Below are positions 23,901-31,866 of a DNA stretch of 64,000 nt, piece after piece; the stretch's first letter is position 1, and every line of letters begins with the position of its first letter. Below the pieces are notes generated by a model. That model was not told the DNA's origin, searched no databases, and was given only the letters and a program-made list of their open reading frames with translations. The stretch is from Bradyrhizobium tropiciagri (GTDB taxonomy: Bacteria > Pseudomonadota > Alphaproteobacteria > Rhizobiales > Xanthobacteraceae). The position numbers and the translations under genes were made by a program. The stretch lies in assembly GCF_018130505.1 (NCBI RefSeq), contig NZ_JAFCKH010000001.1, positions 434,001-498,000 of the forward strand. The letters run 5' to 3'.

Positions 23901-24110
23901 CCGTCCTCCGGGTTGCCGAAGCCAGCGTTGGCCGAAGCTGAGGGACAATTTGCCTGCCCCGTTTGGGCGCGCTGAGCCGTCATCGAGACATCTCTCCACG
24001 ACAGCTTGCCTTGTCCCTGAAGCGTCTCCGGATGGTGCGCATTTCAACCAGCTTGCGTCGCCTCTCGCGTGGCAGCCGGCGCGGCCAATTGCTCAAGGGG
24101 ACTTTACGAA

Positions 24111-24932
24111 ATGGCCTATCTCGCACCGTCCGAATTCGTCACCAAGATGGTCGACGCCGGTGAATCCAAGATCTTCATGTCGACCCGCGACACCGTGATC
24201 CGCGCCTACATGGCCGGTGCGATCCTCGCGCTGGCGGCGGCCTTTGCGGTGACCATCAACGTCAACACCGGCGTGACGATCGTCGGCGCCGCGCTGTTTC
24301 CGGTCGGCTTCTGCATGCTCTATCTGTTCGGCTTCGATCTATTGACCGGCGTGTTCGTGCTGGCGCCGCTGGCGCTGATCGACAAGCGGCCCGGTGTCAC
24401 GCTCGGCGGCGTGCTGCGCAACTGGGGCCTCGTCTTCATCGGCAATTTCGCCGGTGCCTTCACGGTCGCGGTGATGATGTCGATCGTGTTCACTTTCGGC
24501 TTCTCCTCGCCGCCCGACAAGGTCGGCCAGGTCATCGGCACCATCGGCGAGAGCCGCACCGTCGGCTATGCGGCGCATGGCGCGGCCGGCATGCTGACGC
24601 TGTTCATTCGCGGCATGCTGTGCAACTGGATGGTGTCGGCCGGCGTGGTCGGCGCGATGATCTCGACCACCGTCAGCGGCAAGGTGATCGCGATGTGGAT
24701 GCCGATCATGCTGTTCTTCTACATGACCTTCGAGCATTCGATCGTGAACATGTTCCTGTTTCCGTCCGGGCTGATGCTCGGCGGCCATTTCACGATCCTG
24801 GACTATTTGATCTGGAACGAGATCCCGACCGTGGTCGGCAACCTCGTCGGCGGCCTCGCCTTCACCGGCCTGACGCTCTACACGACGCATGTGAAGACCG
24901 CGCCGAAGCGCCCGCAGCGCCTAGCGGCTTGA
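24111..24932 (+). CDS. Formate/nitrite transporter family channel
   Basis: A 273-residue inner-membrane channel of the FNT family (FocA/NirC), which conducts formate, nitrite or similar small anions. Six transmembrane helices are visible, with the family features GAALFPVGFCMLYLFGFDLLTG split by the pore loop, GNFAGAF, IRGMLCNWMVSAGV and the second pore loop FEHSIVNMFLFPSG. The start at 24111 follows AAGGGG. The sigma-54 promoter upstream and the phosphatase/kinase gene downstream are typical of nitrate/nitrite assimilation units, so nitrite is the more likely substrate. Confidence 0.92.
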   Translation: MAYLAPSEFVTKMVDAGESKIFMSTRDTVIRAYMAGAILALAAAFAVTINVNTGVTIVGAALFPVGFCMLYLFGFDLLTGVFVLAPLALIDKRPGVTLGGVLRNWGLVFIGNFAGAFTVAVMMSIVFTFGFSSPPDKVGQVIGTIGESRTVGYAAHGAAGMLTLFIRGMLCNWMVSAGVVGAMISTTVSGKVIAMWMPIMLFFYMTFEHSIVNMFLFPSGLMLGGHFTILDYLIWNEIPTVVGNLVGGLAFTGLTLYTTHVKTAPKRPQRLAA

Positions 24933-24991
24933 TCTGTGCGGGCGGATGGGTCTCTCCTGCGGGAAAGATCCATCCGCCGCGAACACGAGCC

Positions 24992-26728
24992 ATGCCGCGC
25001 GCACTGAAAATATCGGTCGGGCAATTCTCTGATAAGGGCCGCAAGGACACCAATCAGGATTTCCACGGCGTACTGATCCCCGAGGAGCCGCTGCTCGGCC
25101 TGAAGGGCATCGCCGTGGTGCTCGCCGACGGCATCTCGTCGAGCAGCGTCGGCCGCGTCGCCGCCGAATCCGCGGTGAAGGGTTTTCTCACCGACTATTA
25201 CTGCACCTCGGAATCGTGGTCGGTGAAGACCTCGGCGCAGCGGGTATTGGAGGCGACCAATTCATGGCTGCATGCGCAAACGCGGCGCAGCCAGAATCCC
25301 TATGACCGGGACAAGGGCTATGTCTGTACGCTGAGCGCGGTGGTCATCCGGTCGACCACCGCGCATCTGTTTCATGTTGGCGACAGCAGGATCTACCGCG
25401 TCGCCGGCAACAGCCTCGAGCAGCTGACCAACGACCATCGCGTCGTGATCTCCTCGCAGCAGAGCTATCTCGGCCGCGCGCTCGGCGTGAACCCGCAGCT
25501 CGAGATCGACTACCAGAACGTCCGGCTGGAGCGCGGCGACACCTTCCTCTTGGTCACCGACGGGATCTACGAGCATGTCCCGCCGCGCCAGCTCGCCAAG
25601 CTGATCCAGGACGGCGCCGGCGATCTCGATCAGGCGGCGCGGTCGATCGTCGAGCAGGCGTTCGAGCGCGGCAGTCCGGACAATCTCACCGCGCAGATCG
25701 TTCGCATCGACGAGCTGCCGGACGGCGATGCCAGCGAGGTGTTCGGCCAGCCAGGCGAATTGCCGGTGCCGCCACTGCTCGACGCGCGGATGCGCTTCGA
25801 CGGCTACCGCATCGTGCGCGAGCTGCACGCCTCGCACCGCAGCCACATCTATCTGGCGGTCGACGAGGACAGCGGCACCACCGTCACCATCAAGATCCCC
25901 TCGATCGATCTGCGCGACGATCCGGCCTATCTGAAGCGCTTCATGATGGAGGAGTGGGTCGCGAAACGGATCGACAGTCCGCATGTGCTGAAGCCCTGGC
26001 TGCCGCAGCGCCGGCGGAACTTCCTCTATGTCGCGACCGAATATATCGACGGCCAGACCCTGACGCAGTGGATGATCGACAATCCCGCTCCCGCGCTTGA
26101 GACGGTGCGCGACATCACCGAGCAGACCGCGCGGGGCCTGCGCGCCTTCCACCGCAAGGAGATGCTGCATCAGGATGTCAGGCCCGACAACATCATGATC
26201 GACAAGACCGGCACGGTGAAGATCATCGATTTCGGCTCGACGCGGATCTCCGGTGTCGCCGACGCGGCGCCGTCGGGGGCCGAGGAGATTCTCGGCACCC
26301 AGCAATACACCGCGCCGGAATATTTCCTGGGCGAACCGGGCACGCCGCGATCCGACCTGTTCTCGCTCGGCGTCGTCACCTATCAGATGCTGACCGGACG
26401 GCTGCCCTACGGCGCCCAGATCGCGCGCGCCCGCACGCCGGCCGATTTCAACCGGCTGGTCTACAGCCCGGCCACGCATGGCGGCCGCGACATCCCGGTC
26501 TGGGTCGACCGCACGCTGGAGCGCGCCGTGCATCCCAACCCGCTGAAGCGCTACGACAGCTTCTCCGAATTCCTGTTCGACCTGCGCAATCCCAACGCAA
26601 AGTATCTCGCGACGTCATCGACCCCGCTGATCGAGCGCAACCCGGTGCTGTTCTGGAAGTCGACGACCTTGCTGCTGGCGCTGGTCGTGATCGTGCTGCT
26701 CGCGTACAGCGCGCATCATTGGCGGTAG
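24992..26728 (+). CDS. Membrane-anchored PP2C phosphatase / Ser-Thr kinase fusion
   Basis: A 578-residue bifunctional protein. Residues about 1-245 are a PP2C phosphatase (GRKDTNQD, VLADGISSS, HVGDSRIYR, LVTDGIYE, SPDNLTAQIV). Residues about 268-535 are a Hanks-type kinase: ATP-anchoring Lys in VTIKIPS, catalytic loop HQDVRPDNIMID (HQD in place of HRD) and IDFGS. A C-terminal helix (TTLLLALVVIVLLAYSA) anchors it in the membrane with both domains in the cytoplasm. In many proteobacteria such fusions sit beside nitrate/nitrite transporters and assimilatory nitrate or nitrite reductases, and here it follows the FNT channel by 59 bases. The target is unknown. Confidence 0.92.
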   Translation: MPRALKISVGQFSDKGRKDTNQDFHGVLIPEEPLLGLKGIAVVLADGISSSSVGRVAAESAVKGFLTDYYCTSESWSVKTSAQRVLEATNSWLHAQTRRSQNPYDRDKGYVCTLSAVVIRSTTAHLFHVGDSRIYRVAGNSLEQLTNDHRVVISSQQSYLGRALGVNPQLEIDYQNVRLERGDTFLLVTDGIYEHVPPRQLAKLIQDGAGDLDQAARSIVEQAFERGSPDNLTAQIVRIDELPDGDASEVFGQPGELPVPPLLDARMRFDGYRIVRELHASHRSHIYLAVDEDSGTTVTIKIPSIDLRDDPAYLKRFMMEEWVAKRIDSPHVLKPWLPQRRRNFLYVATEYIDGQTLTQWMIDNPAPALETVRDITEQTARGLRAFHRKEMLHQDVRPDNIMIDKTGTVKIIDFGSTRISGVADAAPSGAEEILGTQQYTAPEYFLGEPGTPRSDLFSLGVVTYQMLTGRLPYGAQIARARTPADFNRLVYSPATHGGRDIPVWVDRTLERAVHPNPLKRYDSFSEFLFDLRNPNAKYLATSSTPLIERNPVLFWKSTTLLLALVVIVLLAYSAHHWR

Positions 26729-26750
26729 GGTGGATTGCGCAAGAACCACC

Positions 26751-26788
26751 CACGGCGTCGTCCCGGCTTTCGCCGGGACGACGCCGTG
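26751..26788. repeat. Perfect inverted repeat, family E copy 1 (possible bidirectional terminator)
   Basis: A 17-bp perfect stem (CACGGCGTCGTCCCGGC and its complement) with the tetraloop TTTC, between the convergent kinase and binding-protein genes. A shorter relative is at 63959. No T-run follows on the plus strand. Confidence 0.8.
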
Positions 26789-26945
26789 GATGGGTACTAG
26801 TACATTTTCGGAATAATGGAATATTACGACTGAGTTGCCCGACGTGTCAAGCCGCCGTCGAACCCCGGCAGCCGCCGGCTACTTTGCATGGGGTTGTTTT
26901 CCATGTTTTGGCTGTGCGCCCCTCCGAGGGCGCGCGTCCAGCGCC

Positions 26946-27737
26946 CTAATGCGTCGCGCCGCCCGGAATCGGGTCGAGGCCGCTCTTCACCAGCGCGTCG
27001 CGGGCGTCGGCCGAGGCGAGGAAGCCGATCAGCGCCTTGCCGGCGTCCGGCTCCTTCGAGACCTTGGCGATGCCGGCGGAGAACACCGTGATCTTCTGCA
27101 ACGGCTCCGGCAGCGGGCCGACGATGTCGATGCCGGCGACCGGCTTGAGCTCGGAGATCTGCTGGAAGCCGAGCTCGGCCTCGCCCTTGGCGACGATCTC
27201 GCCGACCGGGGTGGCCGGGATCATCCGCGCCTTGTCCTTCATCTGATCGGCGATGCCGAGCTTGGCGAACATTTCGGTCGAGACATAGACGCCGCTGGCG
27301 CTGTCGGAATAGGCGATGGTCTTCGCCGCCAGCAGCGCCTGCTTGACGGTGTCGGCCGAGCTGATGTCCGGCTTCGGCGCGCCTGACTTGACCGCGATCC
27401 CGATCGGCGACTTCACGAGGTCGACGCGGCTGTCGGCCACGACCTTGCCCTGCTTGATCAGGTCACCGAGCGCGTAGCCGACCATGATCAGCACGTCGGC
27501 CGGCTCGCCGCGCTCCAGCCGCACCGGGATCGCGTTGGTCGTGGTGCCCATCGACGGCCCGAAGGCGGTGATCACCTTGTGTCCGGTCTTGCGCTCGAAC
27601 TCCGGCACCAGCGCCTTGTAGGCCGCGGTCAGCCCGCCCGAGATCATGACATGGACTTCGGCGGCGGAGGCGGCCGAGGTGAAGGCGAGGGCGGCGGTGA
27701 AGGCGAGCGCAAGGGTGCGGAAGGCGGGGCGGCGCAT
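26946..27737 (-). CDS. ModA-like periplasmic substrate-binding protein
   Basis: A 263-residue solute-binding protein of the molybdate/extracellular binding protein type. It has a signal peptide (FTAALAFTSAASAA), then VHVMISGGLTAAYKALVPEFERKTG cut by short turns, FGPSMGTT, ERGEPADVLIM and IAYSDSASGVYVSTEMFAKLG. It lacks an adjacent ModB/ModC, so molybdate is not certain; many rhizobial orphan members of this fold have unknown ligands. It is preceded by a repeat region and ends against the inverted repeat at 26751. Confidence 0.82.
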   Translation of the reverse strand: MRRPAFRTLALAFTAALAFTSAASAAEVHVMISGGLTAAYKALVPEFERKTGHKVITAFGPSMGTTTNAIPVRLERGEPADVLIMVGYALGDLIKQGKVVADSRVDLVKSPIGIAVKSGAPKPDISSADTVKQALLAAKTIAYSDSASGVYVSTEMFAKLGIADQMKDKARMIPATPVGEIVAKGEAELGFQQISELKPVAGIDIVGPLPEPLQKITVFSAGIAKVSKEPDAGKALIGFLASADARDALVKSGLDPIPGGATH

Positions 27738-27825
27738 GGAGGGTTCTCCCTGGACGATTCTTGAGGGCGGGTCGTCGTGGCGGGGGACACTACTGCGAGT
27801 GATGAGGCGTGGCTAGACGCCAGAA

Positions 27826-27932
27826 GTCATTGCGAGGAGCTTCGTAGCCCGGATGGAGCGCAGCGAAATCCGGGGCCGGCTTCTCCGCGGAGATACTTTC
27901 CCGGATTGCGCTGCGCTCCATCCGCGCTACGC
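27826..27932. repeat. Compound repeat: half of family B followed by a family C-like palindrome
   Basis: GTCATTGCGAGGAGC at 27826-27840 is the left end of a family B repeat (compare 14412 and 31763), but its right end is missing. Directly after it comes a palindrome with arms CGTAGCCCGGATGGAGCGCAGC and the complementary GCTGCGCTCCATCCGCGCTACG (27843-27932, each arm read with mismatches). Confidence 0.7.
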
Positions 27933-27966
27933 AGAATCCAAGCGCGACCGCAGCGTCGCACTTCCC

Positions 27967-29190
27967 TCACGAATTCACATGCACGAAATCGCGCAGCAGC
28001 GGGTAGATCTCGTTGTTCCAGCGCTTGCCGGAGAACACGCCATAATGGCCGACGCCGGCCTGCATGTGGTGCACCTTGCGGTAGGTGCGCACGCCGGTGC
28101 AGAGGTCCTGCGCCGCCAGCGTCTGGCCGATCGAGCAGATGTCGTCCTTCTCGCCCTCCACCGTCATCAGGCCCATGCGCCGGATCGCCGCTGGGTTCAC
28201 CGGACGGCCGCGATGCATCAGTTTGCCTTGCGGCAGCAGATGCTCCTGGAACACGTCGCGGACGGTCTCGATGTAGAATTCAGCCGGCAGGTCCATCACC
28301 GCGAAATATTCGTCGTAGAAGGTTTTGATCATCTCGGCCTTCTCGGCATCGCCTTTAGCCAGATGGCGCGCGAGCTCGACATGCTGCTTGATGTGGCGCT
28401 CGAGGTTCATCGAGACGAAGGCAGTGAGCTGCACGAAGCCGGGATAGACCTTCCGCAGCGCGCCCTTGCACTGCACCGGCACGTAGTTGATCAGATTGTC
28501 CTCGAACCATTTGATCGGCTTGCCGGTGGCGAACTGGTTGACCTTGGTCGGCTGGATCCGGGTGTCGATCGGCCCGGCCATCAGCGTGAGCGACGCCGGC
28601 CGCGCCGGGTGGTTGTCCTCCGACATGATCGCCGCCGCCGCCAGCGCCGATACCGACGGCTGGCAGATCGCGACCATATGGGCGCGCGGGCCGAGCTGGC
28701 CGAGGAAATCGATCAAATGATCGGTGTAGTCCTCGAGGCCGAAGCGGCCTTCCTCGCGCGGGATGTCGCGCGGATTGTGCCAGTCGGTGATGTAGACGTC
28801 GTGGTCCTGCAGCAGCGTCTTCACGGTGCCGCGCAGCAGCGTCGCGAAATGGCCGGACATCGGCGCCACCAGCAACAGCCGCGGCTGCTCCGGCGCGTCG
28901 GCCTTCTTGAAGTGCAGCAGGGAGCCGAACGGCGTCGCGTAGGCGACCTCCTCGGTCACCTGCAATTCCCTGTTGCCGACCGTCACGCTGTCGATGCCGT
29001 AATCAGGGCGGGCATAGGTGAGGGCGGAGCGCGAGATCAGCTCGAGCGCTGCCGCGAGCCGGCCGAACATCCGGTCCGAGGCGCCCTGCGGCACCAGGTT
29101 GAGGTATTTCAGCGCCGCGGCGGCTCCGGTCCGCCATGGCGCCGTGAGGTCCGCGTGGTTCTGGTAGGCCTGGTACAGCATCGACATCAT
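27967..29190 (-). CDS. phaZ: Intracellular polyhydroxyalkanoate depolymerase
   Basis: Breaks down stored PHA granules to hydroxyalkanoate. It has 407 residues. The CQPSV motif (ICQPSVSAL) carries the catalytic Cys of intracellular PhaZ enzymes, and the PHB_depo_C region is present (YITDWHNPRDIP, MAGPIDTRIQPTKVNQ, GRPVNPAAIRRMGLMTVEGEKDDI split by turns, HYGVFSGKRW). The start at 29190 (MMSMLYQAYQ) was chosen because rhizobial PhaZ proteins begin there; an upstream in-frame extension would run through the sigma-54 promoter at 29261 on the opposite strand and is not PhaZ-like. Confidence 0.93.
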   Translation of the reverse strand: MMSMLYQAYQNHADLTAPWRTGAAAALKYLNLVPQGASDRMFGRLAAALELISRSALTYARPDYGIDSVTVGNRELQVTEEVAYATPFGSLLHFKKADAPEQPRLLLVAPMSGHFATLLRGTVKTLLQDHDVYITDWHNPRDIPREEGRFGLEDYTDHLIDFLGQLGPRAHMVAICQPSVSALAAAAIMSEDNHPARPASLTLMAGPIDTRIQPTKVNQFATGKPIKWFEDNLINYVPVQCKGALRKVYPGFVQLTAFVSMNLERHIKQHVELARHLAKGDAEKAEMIKTFYDEYFAVMDLPAEFYIETVRDVFQEHLLPQGKLMHRGRPVNPAAIRRMGLMTVEGEKDDICSIGQTLAAQDLCTGVRTYRKVHHMQAGVGHYGVFSGKRWNNEIYPLLRDFVHVNS

Positions 29191-29260
29191 ACGCATCCAC
29201 CCCTGGGCCGACATGCCATGCAATATCGACGCCAGAGCGAGAGGCGGCTGCCCGTCAAAT

Positions 29261-29276
29261 TGGCACGTGGCTTGCT
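29261..29276 (+). promoter_or_regulatory. Consensus sigma-54 (RpoN) promoter of the GST gene
   Basis: TGGCACG-TGGC-TTGCT fits TGGCACG-N4-TTGCW exactly with GG and GC ten bases apart. Expected start of transcription is about 29288, some 52 bases before the GST ATG at 29340. Confidence 0.75.
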
Positions 29277-29339
29277 GCGAAAACGGCCGATCTCCCGGGT
29301 GCTGGGCGTCAGCGGGAGCGGCAGGCGTGAGGGATGGGC

Positions 29340-29996
29340 ATGGCGACGACGACACTCACCATCAGCAGCAAGAACTATTCGTCCTGGTCGCTGCGCGGCT
29401 GGCTGCTGGCGAAGTTCGCCGGGCTGGAGTTCGAGGAAGTCGTCACCGCCCCCGACGATCCGTCGGCGCGCGCCGAACTGCTGCTGCTGTCGTCCTCGAT
29501 CCTGGTGCCCTGCCTGCGCCATGACGGCGCGACGGTCTGGGACACGCTGGCGATCGCCGAGTATCTCAACGAGATCATGCCGCAGGCGGGGCTGCTGCCG
29601 GCGGACCGGATCCAGCGCGCCCATTGTCGTTCGATCTGCGGCGAGATCCATTCCGGCTTCACGACACTGCGCGCCTCGCTGCCGGTCAATCTCAAGGGGC
29701 ACTTTCCCGGCTTCAAGATCTGGTCGCGGGCGCAGGCCGATATCGACCGTGTCTGCGCTATCTGGCGCGATTGCCTTGCAAGCTCGGGCGGGCCGTTCCT
29801 GTTCGGCGCGCGCCGCACCATGGCGGATGCGATGTATGCGCCCGTCGTCACCCGCTTCCTGACCTACGACGTCAAGCTTGAGCCGGACCTCGCGGCCTAT
29901 GCCACGACCATCATGATGATGCCCGAGATGATCGAATGGATCGCGGCGGCAAAGGCCGAGCCGGCCGATGTCGAGGAGCTCGAGGTCGAATATTAG
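29340..29996 (+). CDS. Glutathione S-transferase
   Basis: A 218-residue GST. The N-terminal thioredoxin fold shows ISSKNYSSWSLRGWLL (Ser in the catalytic region), LVPCLRHDGATVWDTLAIAEYL cut after the cis-Pro, and a C-terminal helical domain (HSGFTTLRASLPVN, MADAMYAPVVTRFLTY). Substrate unknown; the SxxYSSWSLR start is that of a bacterial GST subgroup. The start at 29340 fits the GAGGG ribosome binding site; 29334 is an in-frame alternative. A consensus sigma-54 promoter stands directly upstream, so it is probably under nitrogen or another RpoN-linked control. Confidence 0.9.
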   Translation: MATTTLTISSKNYSSWSLRGWLLAKFAGLEFEEVVTAPDDPSARAELLLLSSSILVPCLRHDGATVWDTLAIAEYLNEIMPQAGLLPADRIQRAHCRSICGEIHSGFTTLRASLPVNLKGHFPGFKIWSRAQADIDRVCAIWRDCLASSGGPFLFGARRTMADAMYAPVVTRFLTYDVKLEPDLAAYATTIMMMPEMIEWIAAAKAEPADVEELEVEY

Positions 29997-30306
29997 GCAG
30001 TGCGCCGTTCGTTGTGCACGCATCGGCGGCCCAAGCTCCGGGCAGCGTTTGCTCAAGGGAGATGCCGCCGGTGACGGCGTTGCCGTCCGATCGGGACGGC
30101 GTCGCAACCTCAGCCGCACGTGAATTTGCGCTTTGCTCCAGATGCTTCCGGGATGATGTCGAGCGCGGCAGAAGCGGCGGCGTGCGGCTGGCAAGGATTT
30201 CGCATGGCAGTTCCCAAGCTGTGACCGCGACGATGCGACGCTGCCGAAAATTTGGACGCTGAGCCGGCGCCGCGATCTCGCGAACACGAGAACCGTGGAG
30301 CTTCAG
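29997..30306. other. 310-base gap between GST and cupin genes
   Basis: No convincing coding region, hairpin or promoter motif is seen. Codon-like structure is weak in all frames. It presumably contains the cupin promoter. Confidence 0.4.
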
Positions 30307-30741
30307 ATGAATCAGCACGCCGTCGTCAGCAAATTCTCCCACGTCAAACCCGATGACACCGCGTTCAAGGGCGGAGGTCTGCGCGACTTCTTCCTGTACC
30401 GCGACCTCGGCATCGCCGACGCCACCAACGGCCAGGTGATCTGCCACCTGGTCAAGGCCAATCCCGATCTGCCGCCGGAGGAAGGCACCGGCTGGCACAA
30501 GCATCTGTGCGAATTCCAGATCGTCATCATGACCAAGGGCTGGGCCCGCTTCATGTACGAGGACAAGGAGACGCTGGTGCGGGCCGGCGACGTCGTGCAT
30601 CAGCGGCCCGGCATCACCCACTACCTGTTCGATTATTCCGAGGACATGGAATACCTCGAGATCGTCAGCCCTGCCGATTTCAAGACCGTCGATGTCGAGC
30701 CGCGGACCGACAACGTGCCTCCGCCCACGCCGTGGAGGTGA
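30307..30741 (+). CDS. Cupin domain protein
   Basis: A 144-residue single-domain cupin. The first cupin motif is GWHKHLCEFQIVIMTKGWARF with turns, with two His and a Glu as likely metal ligands; the second is AGDVVHQRPGITHYLFDYS, contributing further His residues. The N-terminal MNQHAVVSKFSHVKPDDTAF is not a signal peptide, so it is cytoplasmic. Function unknown; possible metal-dependent enzyme or sensor. It stands alone on the plus strand. Confidence 0.85.
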   Translation: MNQHAVVSKFSHVKPDDTAFKGGGLRDFFLYRDLGIADATNGQVICHLVKANPDLPPEEGTGWHKHLCEFQIVIMTKGWARFMYEDKETLVRAGDVVHQRPGITHYLFDYSEDMEYLEIVSPADFKTVDVEPRTDNVPPPTPWR

Positions 30742-30974
30742 TCGTCATGTCGTCCGCGGAGGAATTAACCTTTGTTATCGGCCGCTGGGTGCGGCCGATC
30801 GTGATGGTTCTGTATGTGGTGCACCGGCTCGGATCGTTCGCCACATCTAGCCGTGAACAACGGCGTACGGCGCCCGATCAGTGATTCGGACGCGGTTCGT
30901 TCCACCCACGTTCCAAACCTTAATGTCGAAAGAGCGCGCGTCGCGTTTTGGAACAGCGGCGCGCATTTCTGTGC

Positions 30975-31196
30975 TCAGGTCATCACCTGCTTCTCGCGCG
31001 GCATGCGCCAGGCGACGACGTTGGCTTCGAGCGCGCCGCCGGTGGTGTCGTTGCGCCACTGTCCGTTGACGAAGCGGCAAGCAAACGGCAGCTGATACGT
31101 TCCGCTGTGATCCTCACAAAGCACTTCCACGCGCAGTTCCGGCGAAGGTTCGCCATTGCCATCAAATTGCGCCAGCCGTTTATCGCGCGTCGCCAT
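30975..31196 (-). CDS. Small conserved hypothetical protein
   Basis: A 73-residue protein beginning MATRDKRLAQFDGNGEP, with LPFACRFVNGQWRND and VVAWRMPREKQ. I recall similar short proteins in Bradyrhizobium (pattern LPFAC-R-V-G-WRN) but know no function. The start at 31196 has a GGAG about ten bases upstream. The 230 bases between it and the cupin gene show nothing else of note. Confidence 0.65.
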   Translation of the reverse strand: MATRDKRLAQFDGNGEPSPELRVEVLCEDHSGTYQLPFACRFVNGQWRNDTTGGALEANVVAWRMPREKQVMT

Positions 31197-31392
31197 GTGA
31201 TCTGTCTCCACTGCCCAAGGCCGAGCCAAAGGGATCGAACCAAACTAGTTCCGAAGGCCCCCGTCCCCACGAGAAGTTCCTCGTAATGGCTTAAGCAGAA
31301 CGCTCGAATGCGGTTTCAGTGTGATATCTCTGCCCTGCTTTGAGCATCGCGCGCACAAAGCTGTGAACGGACCACCTGACTGGGGGATGACA

Positions 31393-31758
31393 ATGATTGC
31401 TCGTATCGCCGTTGCGCTGCTCGTTGCGCTTGCACTCGCCGGACACGCTCGCGCGCAGGACGTTCCGGGCATCGAGATCTGCACCGTCGAGAAGACGATG
31501 GAGCGGCGCACCAGCTGCCTGCAGAGCAATGTCGACTTCCTGCAGAAGACCATCACCAAGCTGACGACGGATCATCAGCAGAAGCTCGACGCGGCCAATC
31601 GTCAGATCGAAAGCCTGAAGAGCACGGTCGCGGGCTTGCAGAAGCTCGCCGCGGATTTGCAGGCGGCGCAAGGCAAGCTTGCGGACGATCTGAAGAAGAA
31701 GGCCGACGCGCAGGCAGCGAAGGATGCAGCGCCGGCCGCGAAGGAGGGGACCAAGTAA
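31393..31758 (+). CDS. Secreted coiled-coil protein
   Basis: A 121-residue exported protein: signal peptide (ARIAVALLVALALAGHARAQ), a short region with two cysteines (IEICTVEK, RTSCLQSN), then a predicted coiled coil from about residue 40 to 105 (ITKLTTDHQQKLDAANRQIE and following heptads) and a Lys/Ala-rich tail. The start at 31393 fits the GGGGG Shine-Dalgarno; 31387 is an in-frame alternative. Function unknown; probably periplasmic. A family B repeat follows the stop directly. Confidence 0.65.
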   Translation: MIARIAVALLVALALAGHARAQDVPGIEICTVEKTMERRTSCLQSNVDFLQKTITKLTTDHQQKLDAANRQIESLKSTVAGLQKLAADLQAAQGKLADDLKKKADAQAAKDAAPAAKEGTK

Positions 31759-31762
31759 AAGC

Positions 31763-31848
31763 CGTCATTGCGAGCGAAGCGAAGCAATCCATCGTACCGC
31801 GTATGCGGATCGATGGATTGCTTCGTCGCTTCGCTCCTCGCAATGACG
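31763..31848. repeat. Palindromic intergenic repeat, family B copy 2
   Basis: Begins CGTCATTGCGAGCGAAGC and ends CTCCTCGCAATGACG, with GCAATCCATCG/CGATGGATTGC in the middle. It lies between the convergent coiled-coil and enolase-superfamily genes. Confidence 0.9.
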
Positions 31849-31866
31849 GTGGAAACGACCGGGCGC

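Noticed and set aside
29191-29355. An N-terminal extension of the PHA depolymerase to an earlier in-frame start.
   Set aside because: It adds Pro/Ser/Ala-rich residues not typical of PhaZ and overlaps the consensus sigma-54 promoter that serves the opposite-strand GST gene.
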